Origin: DATELY01 sp035276085
GTDB lineage: Bacteria > Pseudomonadota > Gammaproteobacteria > Steroidobacterales > Steroidobacteraceae
Reading direction: 5' to 3'
Length of the DNA: 33,551 nucleotides
Assembly: GCA_035276085.1 (NCBI GenBank)
Contig: DATELY010000047.1
Coordinates: 1 to 33,551 of the forward strand
Both the position numbers and the translations under genes were made by a program. Of this stretch, positions 1 to 6,475 are shown piece after piece (within the stretch, counting starts at the first letter, position 1; every line of letters begins with the position of its first letter). The notes beneath the pieces are model-generated. The model searched no databases and was not told where the DNA came from. It saw nothing but the letters and a program-made list of their open reading frames with translations.

Positions 1-225
1 GACACAGACACCCCTGTCGAGCTGAAGGATCCAGATGACCCGCGCTTCATCTCCCTTGGTAACACTCTCATAGTCCGGTGGGCCAGGATAGGTCTGCTGC
101 ACGAGCCTGCCCGTCAGGTTCACGACACCGTACTGCAAGCATTCAGCCGCGACAGATCCAGGCCACGAGGTCGCGCTTAGCAGAACAACGATGCTCAGGA
201 ATCGCGACACGGCTTTGCCACGCAC
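1..225 (-). CDS. Partial secreted protein, DUF4431-like
   Basis: The gene runs off the left edge of the window, so only the first 75 codons are present. It begins with a GTG at 225; a GAGGC element lies five bases upstream and an in-frame stop lies at 256-258. The product starts with a basic n-region and a hydrophobic core (FLSIVVLLSATS), then a likely signal-peptidase site near VAA|E. The mature part has a cysteine, then a TYPGPPDYES segment and WILQLD. From memory these match the DUF4431 family of small secreted proteins of unknown function. It is read in the same direction as the kinase gene upstream of it, 103 bp apart, so they may be co-transcribed. Family assignment is from recall and the function is unknown. 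A second in-frame GTG at 210 is a possible alternative start. Confidence 0.6.
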   Translation of the reverse strand, partial: MRGKAVSRFLSIVVLLSATSWPGSVAAECLQYGVVNLTGRLVQQTYPGPPDYESVTKGDEARVIWILQLDRGVCV

Positions 226-328
226 TTCACTGCCTCGAAATCCCGCTCCTCCCGCCTATCGGCGGACGGACGCGCCGGAGGTCAGGAACGAGGTGCGGGA
301 AACGTGCTCAAGGTGGGATGAGTCCGAC

Positions 329-2935
329 CTATCTTTCGCTCTTCGATCCGAATTGCACCAGCCGTCGGCGTGCGCTTTCGATTGCCTCCGGATCAACGCT
401 TGCCGCGCCGGTCAGCACGGCGACACTGCCTGAGAGGTACGGCTGGGCATCCGTGCCACGTCCTTGTCGATACAGCGCCTCGCCCAGTGCACTTTGCGAA
501 CGTGCCGCACGCCACGCCGGGGCGCCCGAGCGTTGCCAGCGAGCGATGGCTGTGCGCAGCTGTACTTCAGCTTCGGAAAGTTTGCCCTCTGCGAGCAGAG
601 TTTCACCAAGCCAGTGTTCGGCGGCGGCAATGTACTGATGATCGACAGGAAGTGTGCGGGCGTACACCTCGAGCGCCTGCTTGAATTCCTGTTCTGCTTC
701 GGTCAGCTGATGCAGCTTGAAGAGCGTCAGCGCAAGCGCGACGCGGTAGTAGCCGCTCATGTAATGGTCTGGACCCTGTGAGCGCAGCTGGATGCTCAAG
801 GCCTCACGACCATACGCCTCGGCTTCCTTCAGGTTGCCCTGAGCAACGCGGACACGTGCCAGCGCATCGAGCGTATCGGCAACCTTTTGACTGTTCTGGC
901 CGTACAGCGAGCGTTGGGCCGGGAGCACTTCGAGGAACAGGCGGTTGGCCTCGTCCAGATTGCCAACCTGAGCCAGCGCGGTCGCGAGCTCGATCTTTGC
1001 CATCAGACGATCCGGATGCTGTGGCGGAAGCGTTGCTTCGTAGATCGCATGAGCCTCGCGCGCCATACCGAGAAGGTCGCCTTGACGATCTTGCCAGCGA
1101 CCAATGCCGACGAGATCCAACAGGATGACCGCCACTTCCGGATGCTTCGAGCCCCACAGCGCTCGTGCCTGCGTCAGCGCCTGACTGAGATGCTTCTCCG
1201 CCTCGCGCGGCTTTCCTTGTGCAGCCTCGAGCCGACCGATCTCGGCAAGCAGGTGGACGTAGCCTTCTGACGCATTCGCATGACTGCGTTGCGCAATCTG
1301 CAATGCGTCGGACAGCGCAGCTTCCGACTTCTTGAATTCTCCGCCCGCGCGATAGGCGCTGGCGAGTTCAGCTTGAACCGCTCCCACGGCCTCAGCAGGT
1401 GAATGCAGCACTTCACGGCGCAGATGCAAGGCTTCCTCCAGGAACGGAATGCCTTCATCGGAGCGTTCCTGGCGGCGATACGCGCGACCGATGGCTTGCA
1501 TCAAGCGCGCGCGGACTTCCGGACCCAGTGACGGATCGGCCTTGATGCGTGAACCCGCTTGCTCGAGCAGCTCGCTGGCTGTCATCTCCTTGTCCTTGCC
1601 GAGACTGACGAACGGATCGGCGGCGGTGAATACATTCACCATGAACTCGGAGACCGTTTCGGCTTGCTCGCGCTCGGTGCGGATGCGCTGGTTCTGAAGG
1701 GACAGCACGACCGCGACGCCGGCCATCATCAGCATGAACCCGGCGCTGACGGAAACACCGAAGGCATGCCGGCGAATGAAGCGTTGCGAGTAGTAAACCC
1801 AGTTGCCTTGACGCGCGAGCACTGCCTCGTGCGAGAGGTAGCGGCGAATATCATCGGCCAGTTGTTCGACGGAGCCATAGCGATATGCGCTTTCCTTGCG
1901 CAGCGCCCGCATGACGATCGCGTCGAGATCGCCGCGCAACGCCCGCGCGAGACGCTCGGGGCTCGTGCCACGCAATGTCGCAAGCACGTCAACCGTGTCG
2001 TCGGTGGCGTCTGCACAGGCCTTGGTTACAGCCTGGCTCGGCGACACCGGATCCGTCGAGACGATCAGCCGCTCGAGTTCGAGCTCGGTGGTTTCGTCCG
2101 AGATGCGATAGGGGTGCAACCCTGTCAGCAAGCCATAAAGCACGACACCCAAGGCGTAGACATCGCTCGTCGTCGTGACAGCCTGCCCCTGGATTTGCTC
2201 GGGACTTGCAAACTCACGCGTGAGCATCCGATCGGCCATGCGGGTGAGTGCTGCGCTCGGATTGGATGATCCCGACTTATCCAGGAGCTTCGCGATACCG
2301 AAATCCAGCAGCTTCGGTGTGCCGTCGTCGGTGACCAGAATGTTCGCCGGTTTCAGATCGCGGTGAACCACGAGCCGTTGGTGTGCGAACGAGACCGCGC
2401 TGCAGATCTGCATGAACAGATCCAAGCGAGCGCGCAGGTTCAAGCCTTCCCGATCGCAATAGCTGTCGAGAGGCTCGCCCCGGACGTACTCCATGATGAG
2501 GTAGGGCTGGCGATCCTCCGTCTCACCCGCATCCAGCAACCGCGCGATATTCGGGTGATTCAGGTTCGCGAGGATCTGGCGCTCGGCCTGCACACGCGCA
2601 CGGATGGTGGGGTGCGTGCTTTCGACCACCTTGATGGCGACCTGGGCGCTGTATTGCTCATCCATGCGCTCGGCGAGGTAAACCGTGCTGGAACCACCGC
2701 GCCCCAGCTCCGAGACGATGCGGTAGTTGTTGATCGTCGTGCCGATCAGGTCGCGTCGCGGCGGCGCCGTTTCGCTCTCTTCATAGAACAGGACACCCTC
2801 GGTATCGCCGCGCATCTGTCCGACGGTGCGGCTGAACACGGTCATCGCCCGCCGAGACATGGCGGTGCGACGGGGTTGGCGGGCTTTGGCAGTGGTCACG
2901 GAAGTTTGCAATTCAGGCGCTTTTTTCGACGTCAC
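329..2935 (-). CDS. Transmembrane Ser/Thr protein kinase with C-terminal TPR repeats
   Basis: An 868-residue kinase of the eukaryotic-like (Hanks) type. The kinase domain spans roughly residues 71-370, with a glycine-rich loop GRGGSSTVYLA at 78, ATP-binding Lys102 in AIKVV, catalytic loop HRDLKPAN at 191-198 (Asp193), DFG at 211-213 and a SPEQ variant of the APE motif near 244. All catalytic residues are present, so it should be active. One transmembrane helix follows at about 391-413, then tetratricopeptide repeats fill about 480-850, probably on the other side of the inner membrane. The residue-1 start is a GTG with no clear ribosome binding site; Met26 is an alternative. It is divergent from the repeat-peptide gene at 3340. 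Such kinases are often paired with an ECF sigma factor gene, but none lies next to this one. The substrate is unknown. Confidence 0.93.
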   Translation of the reverse strand: MTSKKAPELQTSVTTAKARQPRRTAMSRRAMTVFSRTVGQMRGDTEGVLFYEESETAPPRRDLIGTTINNYRIVSELGRGGSSTVYLAERMDEQYSAQVAIKVVESTHPTIRARVQAERQILANLNHPNIARLLDAGETEDRQPYLIMEYVRGEPLDSYCDREGLNLRARLDLFMQICSAVSFAHQRLVVHRDLKPANILVTDDGTPKLLDFGIAKLLDKSGSSNPSAALTRMADRMLTREFASPEQIQGQAVTTTSDVYALGVVLYGLLTGLHPYRISDETTELELERLIVSTDPVSPSQAVTKACADATDDTVDVLATLRGTSPERLARALRGDLDAIVMRALRKESAYRYGSVEQLADDIRRYLSHEAVLARQGNWVYYSQRFIRRHAFGVSVSAGFMLMMAGVAVVLSLQNQRIRTEREQAETVSEFMVNVFTAADPFVSLGKDKEMTASELLEQAGSRIKADPSLGPEVRARLMQAIGRAYRRQERSDEGIPFLEEALHLRREVLHSPAEAVGAVQAELASAYRAGGEFKKSEAALSDALQIAQRSHANASEGYVHLLAEIGRLEAAQGKPREAEKHLSQALTQARALWGSKHPEVAVILLDLVGIGRWQDRQGDLLGMAREAHAIYEATLPPQHPDRLMAKIELATALAQVGNLDEANRLFLEVLPAQRSLYGQNSQKVADTLDALARVRVAQGNLKEAEAYGREALSIQLRSQGPDHYMSGYYRVALALTLFKLHQLTEAEQEFKQALEVYARTLPVDHQYIAAAEHWLGETLLAEGKLSEAEVQLRTAIARWQRSGAPAWRAARSQSALGEALYRQGRGTDAQPYLSGSVAVLTGAASVDPEAIESARRRLVQFGSKSER

Positions 2936-3339
2936 GCTCGAGCGTTACCCGCAGCAACGACAGGCTGCTGCCGGGCGATCGTTTCAGTTTTCAATTCGCG
3001 CATCTGCCGACCCATTCTCAGCCTGGAATCAGGGTTTCCCTCAATAACGTCGTAAGGGGGAACCTCAATTTGGCAAGCGAATCGCCATGATTATGTCTTC
3101 AAGAAGCGACACATATCTAGCAGCTAGGAGACTGAAAAAACAGGAAATCCCTCACGCTACGTGGACGTATTTGTGAAACTGTGAAGGAATTCCGCCCTCG
3201 GCAGAGGTGGAAAAATCTTTAGCCCTGAGCCATACAGCCCCTCGGAAGTGTGAACTGAGCCACGTTTAGGTGAGCTCGAGGAAGCGCCGGTAGGCCAAGC
3301 CGCCGCGCATTTTGGACGTTTTCCGGGGAGGGATTGCTT
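2936..3339. other. 404-bp divergent intergenic region
   Basis: This stretch separates the kinase gene from the repeat-peptide gene, which are transcribed away from each other, so it should hold both promoters. I see no open reading frame that looks coding. It contains a small CTAG-CAG-CTAG palindrome near 3117-3127 and A-rich stretches at about 3134 and 3210. A strong GGGGAGGG element at 3326-3333 serves the repeat-peptide gene. I could not identify a convincing -35/-10 pair for either gene. Confidence 0.5.
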
Positions 3340-3660
3340 GTGTTGAAGTTCAAGACGCTGGGTTTGGCGGTCGCTGCTGGCTTGATTGCAAACGTCGCAT
3401 TGGCCGACGGTCACTCAACTTTCCGTGTGCCGCAGCTCGCCGATGGTCACTCCACGTTCCGCGTGCCGCAGCTGACCGATGGTCATTCCACATTCCGCGT
3501 GCCTCAGCTCGCCGACGGCCACTCCACGTTCCGCGTGCCGCAGCTCGCCGACGGTCATTCCACATTCCGCGTGCCGCAGCTCGCCGACGGTCACTCCACG
3601 TTCCGGGTGCCTCAGCTGGATGATGGTCACTCGACCTTCCGCGTGCCGCAGGTCGCTTAA
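3340..3660 (+). CDS. Secreted peptide made of seven 12-residue tandem repeats
   Basis: A 106-residue protein with a simple design. Residues 1-22 form a signal peptide (two lysines, then LGLAVAAGLIANVALA). Residues 23-106 are exactly seven copies of DGHSTFRVPQLA, with nothing before, between or after them. I chose the GTG at 3340 because GGGGAGGG lies eight bases upstream; the in-frame TTG at 3334 is too close to it. The first ten residues of every unit are identical. Only positions 11-12 vary (LA, LT, LA, LA, LA, LD, VA). At DNA level the units differ almost only at synonymous third positions, so the peptide sequence has been held by selection. I recognise no family. It could be a precursor cut into 12-mers, a repeat surface or fibre protein, or a metal- or ligand-binding peptide, each unit carrying one His and one Arg. 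It is divergent from the Ser/Thr kinase and convergent with the MFS gene. Confidence 0.85.
   Translation: MLKFKTLGLAVAAGLIANVALADGHSTFRVPQLADGHSTFRVPQLTDGHSTFRVPQLADGHSTFRVPQLADGHSTFRVPQLADGHSTFRVPQLDDGHSTFRVPQVA
3406..3657 (+). repeat. Seven 36-bp direct repeats inside the secreted peptide gene
   Basis: Units begin at 3406, 3442, 3478, 3514, 3550, 3586 and 3622, back to back with no spacers, each encoding one 12-residue unit. In the ten core codons, 7 of 10 third positions vary and none of the 20 first or second positions do. The threonine codon appears in all four forms (ACT, ACG, ACA, ACC). The array starts exactly at the predicted signal-peptidase cut and ends one codon before the TAA. 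Confidence 0.95.
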
Positions 3661-3689
3661 GAACTTCGCTTAAAAGAAGAAGAGCTTAT

Positions 3690-3710
3690 GCGCGAGTTAC
3701 ACACTCGCGC
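3690..3710 (-). terminator. Stem-loop between convergent genes, possible terminator for the MFS gene
   Basis: Eight-base perfect arms (GCGCGAGT and ACTCGCGC) flank a five-base loop. Read on the minus strand, the stem is followed by a pyrimidine-rich tract, CTCTTCTTCTTTT. That suits a weak intrinsic terminator for the MFS gene, whose stop codon is about 115 bases upstream. In the plus direction no T-run follows. Confidence 0.35.
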
Positions 3711-3727
3711 CAAGCCTGCTGTGGATT

Positions 3728-3792
3728 CGTTCGCATAGTCGACGGGAGAGATCTCTTTCAAATTGCGGATCGACTCTTCGAACGCGCCGGGC
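3728..3792 (-). pseudogene. 65-bp displaced fragment of the acyl-CoA synthetase gene
   Basis: These 65 bases match 22797-22861, inside the feruloyl-CoA-synthetase-like gene, at 62 of 65 positions, with mismatches at 3743, 3744 and 3783. Read on the minus strand the fragment still encodes PGAFEESIRNLKEISP followed by VDYAN, as the gene does except Val for Ile. It has no start, no domain and no neighbours of its own. Similarity stops abruptly at both ends. It is a non-functional copy or the remnant of a second, deleted paralogue. Confidence 0.9.
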
Positions 3793-3825
3793 GTCCGACG
3801 CGCGGCATTCAGCTGCCGGGTGCCC

Positions 3826-5145
3826 TCACTTTCCCGCCACACACGCCGCATCGCGATCAGTAGTGCGTCCAGCGAGATAGAACAACAGCGAGGCGACACT
3901 CCACATGACCGGTATCGCCAGCAACGTGTAACGGACGCTCTCCTGGCCATGGGCGCTGCGCAGAGAGTCGTTCATGGCGCCCACCAGCAAAGGGCCAAAC
4001 CCGAGGCCGATGACAGAGATGCAGAGTCCGATGATGGCTGTCATCATGCCCCGCACATCAGGCCGCACGGCGACCAGCGCCGCCACGCTCGAGATCGCAG
4101 TCAAGCCACCACACGCAAGCATCATGCCGAAGAAGCAAACGAAAGCGATCTGCGGTGATGGAACGAGCAAGGTCGCTAGGGCCAGGGGAACACCGCAAAG
4201 AAGCGAAATCGAGCAGTAATAGCAACGCCAACGCTCGCCATGTCGCGATAACCGATCGGTGAGCATTCCTCCGAACAGCGCCGCAAGCGGAGTGCCAACG
4301 GACAATCCAAAACCATAGCCAGCGCTCATCTCCGAGGCGGACAAGTGATGAACCCGCATGAAGAATGTCGGCAACCACGTGAGCAAGGCGCCCGCTGCCA
4401 TGTTCAGTGCGATCTTCGCGCACACCAATCGCCGTATGGTCGGAACGCTGAAGATATGAACCAGAGATTCCATCGTGGAGGGCATCGGACCAGGAGGAGC
4501 GCTGTCAAACGCGCCCCGCATCGGCTCTCGCACTGTGAAATGTAAGAGCAACGCAAAAAGTAATCCGGGCGCGCCCATCGCCAGAAAGGCCACGCGCCAC
4601 CCATAGGCATCGGCGATGCTCCCCGCGTAGACGGCGCCAGCGCCAGCGCCAAGACCCGACCCAACTTGCATGAGCGCCATTGCAAGCCCACGGCGGTTCC
4701 TGGGGTAGAGGTCACCAATCATGGAATGCGTGGCGGGCCCATACCCCGCTTCACCCGCTGCCACGCCGATGCGGGCGAGCAGAAGCATCCAGAACGAGCT
4801 GGCCACGGCGCACAACGCGGTCGTTGCACTCCAAACGGCAACCGATAGCGATAGAAGCAAACGTCGGCAGCCGACGTCGGCGAAACGGGCCAGCGGCAAT
4901 GCCGCCACTGCGTATACGATCGAAAATGCGGTCCCAGCCAGCATGCCCATCGCGGTATCGCTTGCTCCGAACTCCTTTTGGATCGGAACCAGCAGCACTG
5001 CCATGTTGAACCGATCCATTGCTGCAAAAAGACTGACGAGCGCGAGCATCGCGCCGATGTGGACGCCATACATGCCACGCGCAGCGCCGACGGGACCTGC
5101 TTCAGCGCGTCCCATTTCCGCAGCGTCGACAGTTCGTACATTCAT
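3826..5145 (-). CDS. MFS transporter resembling the spinster-like group
   Basis: A 439-residue inner-membrane carrier of the major facilitator superfamily with about twelve hydrophobic segments. The N-terminal half shows the usual signatures: AAMDRFNMAV at the first helix (Asp44, Arg45), a loop-2/3 motif ending in RFADVGCRR at about 87-95, and GEAGYGPA at 131-138. These resemble spinster-like MFS proteins, which are common beside TonB receptors. The substrate is not visible; a small organic acid or lipid-like compound is plausible. I place the start at ATG 5145 because GGGGGAAG lies about seven bases upstream; the frame is open 36 codons further but that part looks non-coding. It follows the PhyH-type dioxygenase gene in the same direction after 230 bp and probably belongs to the sigma-FecR-receptor locus. 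Confidence 0.9.
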   Translation of the reverse strand: MNVRTVDAAEMGRAEAGPVGAARGMYGVHIGAMLALVSLFAAMDRFNMAVLLVPIQKEFGASDTAMGMLAGTAFSIVYAVAALPLARFADVGCRRLLLSLSVAVWSATTALCAVASSFWMLLLARIGVAAGEAGYGPATHSMIGDLYPRNRRGLAMALMQVGSGLGAGAGAVYAGSIADAYGWRVAFLAMGAPGLLFALLLHFTVREPMRGAFDSAPPGPMPSTMESLVHIFSVPTIRRLVCAKIALNMAAGALLTWLPTFFMRVHHLSASEMSAGYGFGLSVGTPLAALFGGMLTDRLSRHGERWRCYYCSISLLCGVPLALATLLVPSPQIAFVCFFGMMLACGGLTAISSVAALVAVRPDVRGMMTAIIGLCISVIGLGFGPLLVGAMNDSLRSAHGQESVRYTLLAIPVMWSVASLLFYLAGRTTDRDAACVAGK

Positions 5146-5257
5146 TGAGCCGCTTCCCCCACAAGCACGGGCACACATCGTCTGGACATACCGCGACGTT
5201 CTGAAGAGGTCGTTCAACCTCCTGAGCTGAGCGCGTGCCCGGATGGGCGCCATAGAT

Positions 5258-5404
5258 TCAAAGCATCTCGTCGACGCTCGACGCGTCTACACCGTGACCA
5301 ACGAGTTCATCGAGATAGTGTTGCAGCAGCGGACCCTCCCCAGCGCCTCCGGTCCGCAGTATCGGAGTGCCACCGCTATGGATAGACCTGGGGAAAGAAA
5401 TCAT
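5258..5404 (-). pseudogene. Possible small remnant ORF, 48 codons
   Basis: In the gap between the dioxygenase and MFS genes, and overlapping the dioxygenase 3' end by 29 bp, there is a frame reading HSGGTPILRTGGAGEGPLLQ and ending YLDELVGHGVDASSVDEML. Its composition looks protein-like, and the tail vaguely resembles the C-terminus of amidohydrolase/phosphotriesterase-type enzymes. It has no ribosome binding site and no upstream domain, so if real it is a decayed gene end. It may equally be chance. Confidence 0.2.
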
Positions 5405-6224
5405 TCGTGATCGGCTCGCCGATCTTCAAACCGAGCTCGGGTCGAAAAATATGGTTGGGGGCGCCGGTGTAGCAAACATCCGCCGGAAAGTATGAGCATA
5501 TGAATGCCCACCGTTCTCTATCCGTGCAATTTGGCGGCCCGCAGTGAACCAACATCGTGTTGTGCACAGACACGTCGCCGGGCCGCAGCGTAAATGGCTC
5601 CGAGATCGGGTACTTCTCCCTGAAACCCGGGTAGTGATCAATGAGAGACTGACCCGGTTCGGATTTGCCCGAAATCCTTGTGCCTAAAGGCCCAGCCTTG
5701 TGCGAGCCACTGCGGAAACGCATGGTCCCCATTTCAGGGGTAACTTCCACCAGCGGGAACCAAAAGTTGAGCGCACCCACTCGGTCGAATGGGTAGTACG
5801 GCCAATCCTGGTGCCAGTCCAACAGTCCCGACCCCAGAGTGTTGGCCGGCATCTTTATACCCAGCATGTCGAGATGATTTCTGACGGGTACGTTGCGCCC
5901 GATCAATCGCTGCGCGTTGCGACCGAGATCCTTGCACAGTGCCAGCGTCAGGAAAGGTTCGATATGCTCGTCTCTCGCAACCCAGTGCCAGTCGCGCCAA
6001 ACCGGCATATCCAGGATCCCGTACGCCTCCCCATCATGCCCTCCCCCGCCCTGCTTGGCAGAGGAATTTCCGAGACGTTTCTCCATCTCCCTCTTGCCGG
6101 AGGCTAGCGCCTTTTCGATCAGTTCTGGCGAGACAAAGGCACGCAGCATCACCCACCCGTTCTCATCGTAAAAAGCGACCTCATCAGCAGTCACGTCACG
6201 GAGGACTATGGGAACGTCTGTCAT
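5376..6224 (-). CDS. Phytanoyl-CoA dioxygenase (PhyH) family Fe(II)/2-oxoglutarate oxygenase
   Basis: A 282-residue cytoplasmic protein of the PhyH family, which hydroxylates substrates using Fe(II), O2 and 2-oxoglutarate. The iron-binding HxD is His138-Gln-Asp140 (DWHQDWPYYP). The distal histidine is His227 in MLVHCGPPN. The 2-oxoglutarate-binding arginine is probably Arg238 in TDRERWAF. Length is normal and all key residues are present, so it should be active. The substrate cannot be told; the family acts on fatty acyl chains, terpenoids, alkaloids and other small molecules. The start ATG has GGAG eight bases upstream. It lies between a TonB receptor gene (251 bp upstream) and an MFS gene (230 bp downstream), all in one direction, so it likely oxidises the compound these two import. 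Confidence 0.92.
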   Translation of the reverse strand: MTDVPIVLRDVTADEVAFYDENGWVMLRAFVSPELIEKALASGKREMEKRLGNSSAKQGGGGHDGEAYGILDMPVWRDWHWVARDEHIEPFLTLALCKDLGRNAQRLIGRNVPVRNHLDMLGIKMPANTLGSGLLDWHQDWPYYPFDRVGALNFWFPLVEVTPEMGTMRFRSGSHKAGPLGTRISGKSEPGQSLIDHYPGFREKYPISEPFTLRPGDVSVHNTMLVHCGPPNCTDRERWAFICSYFPADVCYTGAPNHIFRPELGLKIGEPITNDFFPQVYP

Positions 6225-6475
6225 GTCAGCTGCTCCACAACATCGCTCTCTTCACCGATCTGAAATAAATTTTTTGCATCTCGTGCGCATCAAAAAAGCG
6301 CGGAAACGATTTTGAACGCGGCGTAGTTTTCGTCCTGACTGTGGCGGCGCCCATCGGGTTCCCAGGTGCTCTTCTCTAGCACCGAGCGGAATTCGTCAGT
6401 CGCGCGCATGGATCAGGATATTTCCCAGCTCGTGGCGGTGCGCACGTGGGCGTTGGTTTGCTTTCGCCCGCGAAC

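Noticed and set aside
3406..3657. Regular 36-bp direct repeats suggesting a CRISPR array
   Set aside because: The units are contiguous with no spacers, vary at third codon positions and form one reading frame with a signal peptide and ribosome binding site.
3688..3738. A 16-codon ORF after the repeat peptide with an AAGAG element upstream
   Set aside because: It overlaps the stem-loop and ends inside the displaced 65-bp ligase fragment, so it probably arose by chance when that fragment landed.
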